A DNA stretch of 64,000 bases from Pacificitalea manganoxidans (GTDB lineage Bacteria > Pseudomonadota > Alphaproteobacteria > Rhodobacterales > Rhodobacteraceae). Location of the stretch: positions 2,728,001-2,792,000 of the forward strand of contig NZ_CP021404.1 in assembly GCF_002504165.1 (NCBI RefSeq), given 5' to 3'. Numbering within the stretch: the stretch's first letter is position 1; every line of letters starts with the position of its first letter. The notes beneath the pieces are model-generated. The model had not been told where the DNA came from, did no database searches, and saw only the letters and a list, made by a program, of their open reading frames with translations. Positions 1 to 8,259 of the stretch are shown here, one piece after another. A program made the translations under genes and the position numbers.

Positions 1-194
1 CCCGGCGCGGCAATCGCCCCGGTTTCAGCAGCGCCGCTCCCCCTGACGCGGGCCGTGCGCTTTACGAAGATTTCGCGCAGGCGCTGGCGGATCAGGGCAT
101 CCCCGTGCAGACCGGGCGCTTTGGGGCCGATATGGCTGTGGCGCTGGTCAATGACGGGCCGGTCACCATCTGGATCGACAGCGACAGCGCCTGA
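1..194 (+). CDS. dtd: D-aminoacyl-tRNA deacylase, C-terminal part (partial)
   Basis: This is the 3' end of a gene cut by the window edge; the frame runs from base 3 and ends with TGA at 192-194. The visible ~63 residues contain the [11 protein letters not shown] segment, matching the conserved RPSF..AAPP region of Dtd, and end in the typical tail [15 protein letters not shown]. Dtd hydrolyses D-aminoacyl-tRNAs in the cytoplasm so that D-amino acids do not enter translation. The catalytic SQF region lies upstream of the window and cannot be checked. A GC-rich inverted repeat follows the stop at about 213-240 but has no clear T-run. Confidence 0.88.
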   Translation, partial: RRGNRPGFSSAAPPDAGRALYEDFAQALADQGIPVQTGRFGADMAVALVNDGPVTIWIDSDSA

Positions 195-352
195 TCCCCA
201 CGCACACACCGCTTGGTCGCTCTAGGGCGCAGCGGCGACCCCAAAACACGTCAAGGTTGCGCCAATCGAGAAGCGCTTAAACTCTCAGCATATGATGCTT
301 TCCCGACATCTGCCGACTTGCGCCGCCTTATCCGCGAGTTACTGTCTAAGAT

Positions 353-1780
353 ATGACAGAAACACCGCGCTTCTTTGACGAACTGAGCGACCCGGCCGGC
401 GCACCCCGCCCGCCCTATCGGCAGTTCGATGAGTGGTTCCAGGCCGAGGATATCCGCCGCCTGCGCCAGAAATCCGTCGATGCGGAAACGTTCTTCCGCC
501 GAACCGGGATCACGTTCAACGTCTATGGCGCGAAGGAGGCCGACGAGCGGCTGATCCCCTTCGACATTGTGCCGCGCATCATTTCCGCGCGCGAATGGGC
601 CAAGCTGACCCGCGGGATCGAGCAACGTGTGCGGGCGATCAACGCGTTTCTGCACGACATCTACCACCGGCAGGAGATTTTGCGCGCCGGGCGGGTGCCG
701 TGGCAGCTGATCGCCAATAACGAAGCATTCCTGCCCAAGATGATCGGCGTCACCCCGCCCGGCGGCGTCTACACCCATATCGTCGGCACCGACCTGGTCC
801 GCACCGGCGAAGACGATTTTTTCGTGCTCGAAGACAACGCGCGCACGCCCTCCGGCGTCTCCTACATGCTGGAGAACCGCGAGACGATGTTGCAGATGTT
901 CCCCGAACTCTTCAGCCGGAATCGCGTTCGGCAGGTGTCTGACTATCCCACGCGCCTGCGCCGCTCGCTCGCCGCCTGCGCGCCCCCCGCCAGTTCGGGT
1001 AAGCCTGTGGTCGCGGTGCTGACGCCCGGCATCCACAACTCCGCCTATTTCGAGCATTCGTTCCTTGCCGATAACATGGGTGCCGAACTGGTCGAAGGCC
1101 ATGATCTGCGGGTTGTCGACGGGCGCATCGCGATGCGCACCACGCGCGGCTTCCAGCCTATTGACGTGATCTACCGCCGCATCGACGACGATTATCTCGA
1201 CCCGCTCAGCTTCAACCCCGACAGCCTGCTGGGCGTGCCCGGTGTGATGGATGTCTATCGCGCGGGCGGCATCACCATCGCCAACGCCCCCGGCACCGGC
1301 ATCTCCGATGACAAGGCGATCTATAGCTACATGCCGGACATCGTGGAATTCTATACCGGCGAAAAGGCGATCCTGAAAAACGTGCCGACATGGCGCTGCT
1401 CGGACCCTGAGAGCCTAAAATATGTGCTCGATAACCTCGCCGAACTGGTGGTGAAGGAAGTGCACGGCTCCGGCGGCTACGGCATGCTGGTCGGTCCCGC
1501 CGCCTCCAAGAAGGAGATCGAGGCTTTCCGCGCCAAGCTCGAAGCGCGCCCGGCCAATTACATCGCCCAGCCGACGCTGGCGCTGTCGACCGTGCCGATC
1601 CTGACCAAGGCCGGGCTGGCTCCGCGCCATGTAGATCTGCGGCCCTTCGTTCTGGTCAGCCCCGACCGCATCGACATCACCCCCGGCGGCCTGACGCGCG
1701 TGGCGCTGAAGGAAGGCTCGCTGGTCGTGAATTCGTCGCAGGGCGGCGGCACCAAAGACACTTGGGTTCTGGAGGAGTAA
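353..1780 (+). CDS. Circularly permuted ATP-grasp protein of the Anbu operon
   Basis: 475 residues, the usual length for the circularly permuted ATP-grasp type 2 family (DUF404/DUF407). Conserved stretches include the N-terminal QFDEWF and FRRTGITFNVYG, the middle FVLEDNARTPSGVSYM and IYRRIDDDYLDP, and the C-terminal VVKEVHGSGGYGM glycine-rich nucleotide-binding loop. The family is predicted to be an amidoligase that forms peptide-like bonds using ATP. It is the first gene of a four-gene unit: its stop is 4 nt from the next start, and the ribosome site GGAGGAG of that next gene overlaps this gene's end. Known family context: such genes travel with alpha-E, transglutaminase and Anbu peptidase genes. 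The substrate is unknown. ATG chosen as the first start after the upstream gap. Confidence 0.9.
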   Translation: MTETPRFFDELSDPAGAPRPPYRQFDEWFQAEDIRRLRQKSVDAETFFRRTGITFNVYGAKEADERLIPFDIVPRIISAREWAKLTRGIEQRVRAINAFLHDIYHRQEILRAGRVPWQLIANNEAFLPKMIGVTPPGGVYTHIVGTDLVRTGEDDFFVLEDNARTPSGVSYMLENRETMLQMFPELFSRNRVRQVSDYPTRLRRSLAACAPPASSGKPVVAVLTPGIHNSAYFEHSFLADNMGAELVEGHDLRVVDGRIAMRTTRGFQPIDVIYRRIDDDYLDPLSFNPDSLLGVPGVMDVYRAGGITIANAPGTGISDDKAIYSYMPDIVEFYTGEKAILKNVPTWRCSDPESLKYVLDNLAELVVKEVHGSGGYGMLVGPAASKKEIEAFRAKLEARPANYIAQPTLALSTVPILTKAGLAPRHVDLRPFVLVSPDRIDITPGGLTRVALKEGSLVVNSSQGGGTKDTWVLEE

Positions 1781-1784
1781 CCAC

Positions 1785-2726
1785 ATGCTCGGCAAAACCG
1801 CCGGCGGACTCTTCTGGATGTTCCGCTATCTCGAACGCTCGGAAAACACCGCCCGCCTGATCGAGGCCGGTTTCCGCATTGGCCTGACCCGTCCCGACAG
1901 CGCCCATGACGAATGGGCCTCGGTGCTGGAAACCGCCGGTGTGCGGCAACTTTATCTGCAGCATCACGACAGCTACGACGAGGCGCAGGTCATCAACTTT
2001 CTCCTGCGCGAGAAGGCCAACCCCTCTAACGTGCTCAGCGTCATCGAACTGGCGCGGAACAACGCGCGGCTGGTGCGCACCGCGCTGTCGCGCGAGGTGT
2101 GGGAAGCAACCAACGAATGCTGGATGCAACTGCGCGACACCCTGTCCCGCCCGGTCAAGACCCGCGACCTGCCCGAGGTTCTAGGTCTGATCCGTCAGCA
2201 AAGCGGGCTGGTGCGGGGCGCGTTGCACGGCACCATGCTGCGTAATGACATCTACAATTTCGCCCGTATCGGCACGTTTCTGGAACGCGCCGACAGCACC
2301 GCGCGTATTCTGGACGTCAAATATTACGTCCTGTTGCCCGCCATGACACCGGTGGGGTCCAGCCTCGACAATGTGCAGTGGGAAAACATCCTGCGTTCGG
2401 TCGGCGGGGCGCGATCCTATCGCTGGCTCAATGGGTCTGACATCACGCCCATGGGCATTGCGGAGTTTCTGATCCTTGACGGGCGCATGCCCCGCTCGAT
2501 CGCCTTTTGCATCGGCAAGATCATGTCCAACCTCGGCTATCTGGAAAAGGAATACGGCGACCGCCACCCTTGCCACCAGCAGGCCGAAGCCATGCTCGGC
2601 CAATTGGCCAATACCTCAATCGAAGGCATCTTCGAGCGGGGCCTGCACGAATTCATTCTGGATTTCCTCAGTGCGCTGGCCAGCCTCGGTGCGGAGATCG
2701 AACAGAACTATCGGTTCACGGAGTAA
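1785..2726 (+). CDS. Alpha-E domain protein (DUF403) of the Anbu operon
   Basis: 313 residues, full length for the alpha-E family. It begins with the characteristic LGKTAGGLFWMFRYLERSEN segment and continues with mostly helical sequence (RADSTARILDVKYY, NLGYLEKEYGDRHP). Alpha-E proteins are all-helical, have no established enzyme activity, and are almost always coupled to the circularly permuted ATP-grasp protein, so a partner or scaffold role in the predicted ligase is inferred. An excellent ribosome site (GGAGGAG) lies 7 nt before the ATG, inside the end of the upstream gene. Two bases separate its stop from the transglutaminase start, which suggests translational coupling. Confidence 0.9.
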   Translation: MLGKTAGGLFWMFRYLERSENTARLIEAGFRIGLTRPDSAHDEWASVLETAGVRQLYLQHHDSYDEAQVINFLLREKANPSNVLSVIELARNNARLVRTALSREVWEATNECWMQLRDTLSRPVKTRDLPEVLGLIRQQSGLVRGALHGTMLRNDIYNFARIGTFLERADSTARILDVKYYVLLPAMTPVGSSLDNVQWENILRSVGGARSYRWLNGSDITPMGIAEFLILDGRMPRSIAFCIGKIMSNLGYLEKEYGDRHPCHQQAEAMLGQLANTSIEGIFERGLHEFILDFLSALASLGAEIEQNYRFTE

Positions 2727-2728
2727 CG

Positions 2729-3595
2729 ATGCGCCTCAGGATCACACACCGGACCACCTACAGCTACGACGCCCCCGTGACCTATGGGCTGCAACAGCTG
2801 CGCCTCACCCCCAAAAGCCGCGATGGCCAGTCCGTTCTGACATGGAATATCGCGGTCGAGGGCGGCACCCAGCAACTGACGTTCGAGGATCAGCACGCCA
2901 ACAACGTGACGCTGATCGGCTTTGACGGCGAGTCAGACAGCATCGTCATCACCAGTTCCGGCGAAGTGGAAACAAGCGACCGGTCCGGCGTGGTCGGTCG
3001 TCACGCGGGCTATGCGCCGCTTTGGTATTTCCGCTGCGCCACCGCCCTGACCCAAGGCGGCAACGGCGTGCGCGGTCTGGCCAAGGGGCTGAACGCCGAC
3101 GTGCCCGACCCGATCGCGCGGATGCATGCGCTCTCGGCGCGGATCGCGGAAGCGGTAACCTACACCACCGGTCGCACCGACGCGCGCACAACCGCCGAAC
3201 AGGCCATCGCGGGGCGAGAAGGGGTCTGTCAGGACCACGCGCATATCTTTATCTCCGCCGCGCGGATGATGGGGTTCCCGGCGCGCTATGTGTCTGGGTA
3301 TCTGAAGCTCGATGCCGATCTGGAAACGTCGCAGGATGCAGCCCATGGCTGGGCGGAGGCGCATATCGACGGGATCGGTTGGATCGGATTTGACGTGTCG
3401 AACCAGATTTCCCCCGATGAACGCTATGTCAGGGTGGCGACGGGGCTGGACTACACCGAAGCCGCTCCGATACACGGAATGCGCTACGGGGACACGGCGG
3501 GCGAGTCGCTGTCGGTGGACATCGAAGTTCATCAGGACCAGTACCAACAGCAGAGCCAAGGCTCCGGCGGACAGGTGCAGGAACAGCAGCAGTAG
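2729..3595 (+). CDS. Transglutaminase-like cysteine protease family protein
   Basis: 288 residues. It starts with the typical MRLRITHRTTYSYDAPV N-terminal beta domain. It then has the transglutaminase core with the Cys in GREGVCQDHAHIF, the His in AAHGWAEAHID and the Asp in GWIGFDVSNQ, forming the Cys-His-Asp triad. Such proteins beside ATP-grasp/alpha-E genes are predicted to cleave or transfer the peptide or amide products of the ligase. The C-terminus carries an unusual glutamine-rich tail (HQDQYQQQSQ...QEQQQ) after the catalytic domain. A longer reading frame extends upstream inside the alpha-E gene, but the ATG at 2729 gives the conserved family N-terminus. Confidence 0.9.
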   Translation: MRLRITHRTTYSYDAPVTYGLQQLRLTPKSRDGQSVLTWNIAVEGGTQQLTFEDQHANNVTLIGFDGESDSIVITSSGEVETSDRSGVVGRHAGYAPLWYFRCATALTQGGNGVRGLAKGLNADVPDPIARMHALSARIAEAVTYTTGRTDARTTAEQAIAGREGVCQDHAHIFISAARMMGFPARYVSGYLKLDADLETSQDAAHGWAEAHIDGIGWIGFDVSNQISPDERYVRVATGLDYTEAAPIHGMRYGDTAGESLSVDIEVHQDQYQQQSQGSGGQVQEQQQ

Positions 3596-3640
3596 ACATC
3601 CCGCCCGGCACCTCTCCCACTTCTGACCGAGGCCGCGACC

Positions 3641-4378
3641 GTGACCTATTGCGTAGGCTTGAAGACCGATCATGGGCTGGTGTTCATGTCCGACACCCGC
3701 ACCAACGCGGGCGTCGACAACATCTCGACCTTTCGCAAAATGACCAGCTGGCAGGTGCCGGGCGAGCGTATGATCACGCTGATGACCGCTGGCAACCTCG
3801 CCACCACGCAGGCTGTGATCTCGCTGCTAGAGGAACGCACGAAGGCCGAGGTGGATCGCAGCCCGTCGATCCTTGAGCAGCCGTCGATGTTTCAGGTTGC
3901 GCGGCTCGTCGGCGACACGCTGAAAGAAGTGATTGCAGGCCATGCGCAAAGCGGTCAGGTCGCCGACAGTGCCTTCCATGCCACCATCCTCGTCGGCGGA
4001 CAGATCGCACCGGGCCCGCCGCGCCTGTTCCTCGTCTATCCCGAAGGCAATTTCATCGAAGCAAGCGGCGACACCCCGTTTTTCCAGATCGGCGAAACGA
4101 AGTATGGCCGCCCCATCCTTGTGCGGGCTTACGATCCGGGCATGGGGTTTGAAGAGGCGATCAAGCTTTTGCTGGTCAGCTTCGATTCGACGATCAAGGC
4201 CAATCTTTCGGTGGGGCTGCCACTGGATTTCGCGACCTATCGCACCGACAGTTTCCAACTGGGCCGCGAAGGACGGATCAGCGCCGACGATCCCTATTTC
4301 CGCGCGATCTCGGACGGTTGGGGCGACGCGCTGAAGGCTGCGCTCGACGGGCTGCCGGATTTCAGTTTTGAAGATTGA
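3641..4378 (+). CDS. Anbu, proteasome-type (Ntn-hydrolase) peptidase
   Basis: 245 residues starting at GTG. After removal of Met the N-terminus is Thr (TYCVGLKTD), the nucleophile expected of 20S-proteasome/HslV-like peptidases, followed by GLVFMSDTRTNAGVD with the conserved Asp. This matches the bacterial proteasome homologue Anbu rather than HslV, which would have TTILAVR-type N-termini and an hslU neighbour. Anbu is known to self-assemble into helical or ring-like multimers; its physiological substrate is not established. It is the last gene of the ATP-grasp/alpha-E/transglutaminase operon with a 45-nt gap. The context suggests it degrades or processes what the ligase makes. Confidence 0.9.
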   Translation: MTYCVGLKTDHGLVFMSDTRTNAGVDNISTFRKMTSWQVPGERMITLMTAGNLATTQAVISLLEERTKAEVDRSPSILEQPSMFQVARLVGDTLKEVIAGHAQSGQVADSAFHATILVGGQIAPGPPRLFLVYPEGNFIEASGDTPFFQIGETKYGRPILVRAYDPGMGFEEAIKLLLVSFDSTIKANLSVGLPLDFATYRTDSFQLGREGRISADDPYFRAISDGWGDALKAALDGLPDFSFED

Positions 4379-4385
4379 ATGATTT

Positions 4386-4412
4386 GGGGCGGCGCCTGAT
4401 CGGCACCGCCCC
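4386..4412 (+). terminator. GC hairpin after the Anbu gene, possible terminator
   Basis: GGGGCGGCGCC and GGCACCGCCCC flank a 5-nt loop just after the Anbu stop; one base pair is mismatched. The following CTGTTTGG is only weakly T-rich, so it may end transcription of the Anbu operon and of the convergent minus-strand gene, but it is not a textbook intrinsic terminator. Confidence 0.45.
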
Positions 4413-4476
4413 TGTTTGGCTCTGCCCTGAATACTTCCGACACAGCGCCCGCGATCAGAGCGGACTTAACCCGGGC

Positions 4477-5346
4477 TTAGACGGGGCGCAGGCCGAGGAT
4501 CCGACGCGCCTCAGCCGGTGTGGCGACAGGCCGGTCGTATTTCGCGCAAAGCTCCGCCGCCCGCGCAATCAGCGCCGCGTTCGATGGCGCCAGCCGGTCC
4601 CGATCCAGCCGGACGTTATCTTCCAGCCCGGCACGGGTATGCCCGCCCTTCGCGATGGCCCACTCATTGATGCGAAGCTGCTGTGCGCCAATCCCGGCGG
4701 CACACCACTCCGCATCCGGGGCGCGGGTCGCCATGACATGCGCGTAGAAGTCGAACACCTCTTCGTCGGCGGGCATGGCATTCTTCACGCCCATGACGAA
4801 TTGCACATAGAGCTTGCCGGGCAGCGTGCCCGCCTTATGCAACGCAATTGCCTGCAGGATATGCCCCAGATCAAAGGCCTCGACCTCCGGCGTGACGCCA
4901 TAGCGGGTCATCTCGCTCGCCAGCCACTCCACCAGATCGGGCGGGTTTTCATAGACGCGGGTGGGAAAGTTGTTTGACCCCACCGACAGCGACGCCATGT
5001 CAGGCCGGTGCAAAAGCATCCCGCCCCGCGTTTTGCCTGCGCCCGAACGCCCCCCGGTCGAAAACTGCACGATGACACCGGGACAGTGCTTTTCCAGCCC
5101 CTCCTTCAGCGCGAGAAACTTATCAGGGTCCGAAGACGGGGTTTCATCGTCGTTGCGCACATGGGCGTGGATGATCGTCGCGCCTGCCTCGAACGCGGCA
5201 TGGCTGCTTTCGATCTGCTCGCTCACCGTGATCGGCACCGCCGGGTTATTGGCCTTCGTCGGCAGCGATCCGGTGATGGCGCAGCACAGAATGCAGGGCT
5301 TGCCTGCGACCTGTGCTGCGGCGCCTTTAGGGGTGGTATCGGACAT
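4477..5346 (-). CDS. Beta-keto acid cleavage enzyme (BKACE, DUF849)
   Basis: 289 residues, normal for the BKACE/3-keto-5-aminohexanoate cleavage family. The metal-binding HxH motif is visible in ATIIHAHVRNDDETPS, and later family segments (VQFSTGGRSGAG, ASLSVGSNNFPTRVYEN, EVEAFDLGH) are present. The family condenses a beta-keto acid with acetyl-CoA to give acetoacetate and a new acyl-CoA, using a divalent metal. It is the last gene of the pcaC-pcaH-pcaG operon, 11 nt after pcaG. That position makes beta-ketoadipate (to succinyl-CoA plus acetoacetate) an attractive inferred substrate, which would bypass pcaIJ and pcaF. Other beta-keto acids remain possible. Confidence 0.85.
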   Translation of the reverse strand: MSDTTPKGAAAQVAGKPCILCCAITGSLPTKANNPAVPITVSEQIESSHAAFEAGATIIHAHVRNDDETPSSDPDKFLALKEGLEKHCPGVIVQFSTGGRSGAGKTRGGMLLHRPDMASLSVGSNNFPTRVYENPPDLVEWLASEMTRYGVTPEVEAFDLGHILQAIALHKAGTLPGKLYVQFVMGVKNAMPADEEVFDFYAHVMATRAPDAEWCAAGIGAQQLRINEWAIAKGGHTRAGLEDNVRLDRDRLAPSNAALIARAAELCAKYDRPVATPAEARRILGLRPV

Positions 5347-5357
5347 GGAACCTCGGC

Positions 5358-5981
5358 TCAGATATCAAAAAAGACGGTCTCGCGGTCGCCCTGCAAATGG
5401 ATGTCAAAGCGATAGCCCCCGTCGATCTTGCCGGCGATGAGCGTCGGCACCCGATTGCGATGCTCGATCCGGGCCAGCAGCGGATCGGCGGCGTTGGCCT
5501 CGGCCTCATCCTCGAAATAGATCCGGGTGTGCAGACCCAGATTGATCCCCCGCGCCACGATCCAGACCGAAATATGCGGGGCCTGCATCCGCCCGTCGGG
5601 CCACGGCACCGCGCCGGGCTTCACCGTGTCGAAGCGGAATGTGCCGGTCTCGCCATCGGTGGGCTGGCGCCCCCAGCCCGTGAAATGCGGATCGGCCTCG
5701 CCGCGCGTTTCCGACGGGCTGTTGTGAAGCCCTGCCGCATCGGCCTGCCAGATTTCCAGCATCGCATCGCGGATCGGCGTGCCGGTGCCGTCAAACACCT
5801 GACCTTCGATGCGAATGCGCGTGCCCTGCGCATCGCCGGTGATCATCTCCTGCCCCGGATCGGGATATAGGCCCTCGATGCCCGCGAATGTGGGCACGCA
5901 GCCGATATGGACATAGGGACCGGCGGTCTGCGACGGGCTTTCCTTCAGGTAGGTCAGCGCCTGATAATTTGCGTGGCTCAT
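5358..5981 (-). CDS. pcaG: Protocatechuate 3,4-dioxygenase alpha subunit
   Basis: 207 residues from ATG at 5981 (MSHANYQALTYLKESPSQTAGPY...). It has the intradiol dioxygenase beta-sandwich features of the non-catalytic alpha chain: GQVFDGTGTPIRDAMLEIWQAD, HFTGWGRQPTD, and AVPWPDGRMQAPHISVWIVA. With PcaH it forms the (alpha-beta)n non-haem iron(III) enzyme that opens protocatechuate to beta-carboxy-cis,cis-muconate. The start lies 1 nt after the pcaH stop, so the two are translated as a unit. A longer in-frame extension into pcaH was rejected because it lacks family similarity. Confidence 0.94.
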   Translation of the reverse strand: MSHANYQALTYLKESPSQTAGPYVHIGCVPTFAGIEGLYPDPGQEMITGDAQGTRIRIEGQVFDGTGTPIRDAMLEIWQADAAGLHNSPSETRGEADPHFTGWGRQPTDGETGTFRFDTVKPGAVPWPDGRMQAPHISVWIVARGINLGLHTRIYFEDEAEANAADPLLARIEHRNRVPTLIAGKIDGGYRFDIHLQGDRETVFFDI

Positions 5982-5982
5982 C

Positions 5983-6744
5983 TCAATTCCCCTCCAGCCG
6001 GTTTTCAAACAGGGTGGACCGCCGCCCGCGCAACACGATGTTGAACTGATAGGCGCGCGCGTCCATCGGGATCGTCGCATTCATGTCGAGCCGCGCCACC
6101 AGCCGGTCGATGGCCTCGGGATCGGGGATGGTTTTGACGATGGGACAGAGCGCGATATGCGGATCGCCCTCGAAATACATCTGAGTGACAAGCCGCTGCG
6201 CAAACCCCTGTCCAAAGACCGAAAAATGGATATGCGCGGGGCGCCAGTCGTTGACGCCATTGGGCCACGGATAGGGGCCGGGCTTCACTGTGCGGAAGTG
6301 ATAAAAGCCGTTTTCGTCGCTGATCGCCCGACCGCAGCCGCCGAAATTGGGATCGAGCGGCGCCAGATAGGCGTCTTTCTTATGACGGTAACGCCCGCCC
6401 GCATTGGCCTGCCAAAACTCGACCAGCACGCCCGGCACGGGACGGCCACGTTCATCCAGAACCCGACCATGCACGATGATCCGCTCGCCGATCGCGCTTT
6501 CGCCGGGCTGGGCGAAATTCAGGATCAGGTCATTGTCGAGTTCGCCGAGCATGTCATGCCCGAACACGGGGCCGGTGGTTTCCGACATCGAATTGTCGAA
6601 CGAAATGCGCGCCTTCTGCGGCGAACGCAGGATCGATGTCTTATATCCCGGCGTCAGCGCAGGCGGGTGCCAGTCCAGATCGCGGGCAAAGAACGCGCCC
6701 GTTTCCGGCGCGCCTTGGGTTGCGGGTTTTGCGGTATCGCTCAT
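5983..6744 (-). CDS. pcaH: Protocatechuate 3,4-dioxygenase beta subunit
   Basis: 253 residues. This is the iron-binding chain: the Tyr ligand region [18 protein letters not shown], and the second Tyr and His-x-His ligands in [20 protein letters not shown]. The N-terminal [19 protein letters not shown] is typical of PcaH. It overlaps the upstream pcaC stop by 4 nt (ATGA) and is followed 1 nt later by pcaG, so pcaC-pcaH-pcaG-BKACE reads as one operon on the minus strand. Ring cleavage of protocatechuate occurs in the cytoplasm. The start at 6744 was chosen over an upstream extension that would run inside pcaC. Confidence 0.95.
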   Translation of the reverse strand: MSDTAKPATQGAPETGAFFARDLDWHPPALTPGYKTSILRSPQKARISFDNSMSETTGPVFGHDMLGELDNDLILNFAQPGESAIGERIIVHGRVLDERGRPVPGVLVEFWQANAGGRYRHKKDAYLAPLDPNFGGCGRAISDENGFYHFRTVKPGPYPWPNGVNDWRPAHIHFSVFGQGFAQRLVTQMYFEGDPHIALCPIVKTIPDPEAIDRLVARLDMNATIPMDARAYQFNIVLRGRRSTLFENRLEGN

Positions 6745-7160
6745 TTCTGCTCCTCCGATGATCCGGCCGGGGCGGAGGCTGCGGCGTCCATCTCGGCAAA
6801 GGTCTGCTTGGCGATTTTGAAAGCGTGATTTGCGGCAGGCACCCCGGCATAAATCCCCACATGCAGGATCGTTTCGCGGATGTCCTCGCGGGTGGCGCCG
6901 GTATTGGCGGTGGCGCGGATATGCATCGCGACCTCCTCCCAATGGCCCAAGCCCATCAGTAGCGCCAGCGTGACGATCGAGCGGTCGCGCTTTGACCAGT
7001 CGGGGCGCGACCACACATGCCCCCACGCCGCTTCGGTGATCAGGTTCTGAAACGGCGCGTCAAAGTCCGTCTTCGCAGCCTCGGCCCGGTCGACATGGGC
7101 CGCCCCCAGAACGCTACGGCGCGTCGCCATCCCCTGCTCATGCCGTGTGCTGTCGCTCAT
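6741..7160 (-). CDS. pcaC: 4-carboxymuconolactone decarboxylase
   Basis: 139 residues, standard for PcaC. Family hallmarks are [33 protein letters not shown] and the AhpD-like HIRATANTG...[19 protein letters not shown]. It converts gamma-carboxymuconolactone to beta-ketoadipate enol-lactone. It is the first gene of the minus-strand pca operon, divergent from pcaQ, and overlaps pcaH by 4 nt. No pcaD, pcaB or pcaIJ gene is visible in this window, so the enol-lactone hydrolase must be encoded elsewhere if the pathway is complete. Confidence 0.93.
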   Translation of the reverse strand: MSDSTRHEQGMATRRSVLGAAHVDRAEAAKTDFDAPFQNLITEAAWGHVWSRPDWSKRDRSIVTLALLMGLGHWEEVAMHIRATANTGATREDIRETILHVGIYAGVPAANHAFKIAKQTFAEMDAAASAPAGSSEEQK

Positions 7161-7204
7161 CGCTGGTCTCCCGTCCCGCCAAATGTGATTGCGGGCTTTA
7201 TTGC

Positions 7205-7222
7205 ATAGCGCAATTGCGATTT
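7205..7222. promoter_or_regulatory. Probable PcaQ operator in the pcaC/pcaQ divergent promoter
   Basis: The 108-nt gap between divergent pcaC and pcaQ is AT-rich in its centre and holds a perfect 10-bp palindrome CGCAATTGCG (7209-7218) inside the imperfect dyad ATAGCGCAATTGCGATTT. An interrupted dyad containing a T-N11-A core is the usual LysR-type operator. PcaQ homologues are known to bind between pcaQ and the structural operon and to activate it with a pathway metabolite. The assignment to PcaQ is inferred from position. Confidence 0.6.
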
Positions 7223-7268
7223 ATAATAACATTCCTCCGGCTCAATCATCGCGAAATGGATATGCGTT

Positions 7269-8216
7269 ATGGCCCTGAAAGTCTCCGACCGGCTGAAGCT
7301 GCGCCATCTGGAAGTCTTCGTCGAAGTCGCGCGGCAAAAATCGGTCGGCCGCGCGGGGGAGCGTCTGGCCCTGACCCAGCCCGCCGTCAGCCGCACCCTG
7401 CGCGAACTGGAACAGGTGCTGGGCAAGCCATTGCTGGAGCGTGAGGGACGCGGCATCCGCCTGTCGCCGTTTGGTGAGATGTTTCTTGGCCATGCCGGGG
7501 CCTCTCTCGCCGCCGCGCGCAACGGGTTGGAGGCGCTGACCCGCATTGACCGGGCGGAGCGGCCCTTGGTCCGCATCGGCGCTTTGCCCACCGTGTCAGG
7601 TTCGGTGCTGCCGGGCGCGGTGGCGCGGTTCCGTGCGGCGGGGCGCGTCGGGCGGTTGCGGATTTCCACGGGCGAGAACGAGCAGCTTCTCGACCGGCTG
7701 CGCGCAGGCAACCTTGATCTGGTTGTCGGTCGTCTGCCGCCCCCCGAACGAATGGTCGCGCTCAGCTTCGAGCCGTTATATCGCGAGGAGGTCGTGGTCG
7801 TCGTCGCAGCCGGGCATCCGCTAGCCAACCGCGCACGCATCACCGCCGAAGACATCGGCGCGCACCCGATGCTGATGCCCGGCCCCGGATCGATCATCCG
7901 GCCCTTTGCCGAACGCCTGTTCGTGGAACACGGCCTGCCAATCCCGCCGGACGCGGTGGAAACCGTCTCTGCAGGGATCGGGCGCGGCATGACCCGCGAT
8001 CACGGGGCGCTCTGGGTGATCTCGCGCGGGGTGGTCGAGGACGACCTTGCCGCCGGGCGATTGGTGGCGCTGCCCATCGACACCCGCTCGACATGGGGCG
8101 CGGTGGGTCTGTGCCTGCGCACAGGGCGGGAGCTAAGCACCGAAGAAGCCGCCCTTGTAACCGCCCTGCGCGAGGTCTGCGCGGATCGTCAAGCGCGCCT
8201 GCCGCCGCCCGCCTGA
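7269..8216 (+). CDS. pcaQ: LysR-type activator of the pca operon
   Basis: 315 residues. The N-terminal winged helix-turn-helix is clear (RHLEVFVEVARQKSVGRAGE, LTQPAVSRTLRELEQVLGKP) and is followed by an effector-binding domain (VRIGALPTVSGSVLPGAV, LDLVVGRLPPPERM). The sequence style and the divergent position next to pcaC identify it as PcaQ, which activates protocatechuate genes in alphaproteobacteria. It is convergent with znuA downstream and separated from it by a hairpin. Confidence 0.92.
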   Translation: MALKVSDRLKLRHLEVFVEVARQKSVGRAGERLALTQPAVSRTLRELEQVLGKPLLEREGRGIRLSPFGEMFLGHAGASLAAARNGLEALTRIDRAERPLVRIGALPTVSGSVLPGAVARFRAAGRVGRLRISTGENEQLLDRLRAGNLDLVVGRLPPPERMVALSFEPLYREEVVVVVAAGHPLANRARITAEDIGAHPMLMPGPGSIIRPFAERLFVEHGLPIPPDAVETVSAGIGRGMTRDHGALWVISRGVVEDDLAAGRLVALPIDTRSTWGAVGLCLRTGRELSTEEAALVTALREVCADRQARLPPPA

Positions 8217-8229
8217 TCGTCCATCGGAT

Positions 8230-8259
8230 CGCCCTGCTGGCCAAAGTCGGCGCAGGGCG
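8230..8259. terminator. Hairpin between convergent pcaQ and znuA
   Basis: CGCCCTGC (8230-8237) and GCAGGGCG (8252-8259) can form an 8-bp stem in the 43-nt convergent gap, directly against the znuA stop codon. There is no T-run, so bidirectional termination is only suggested. Confidence 0.45.
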
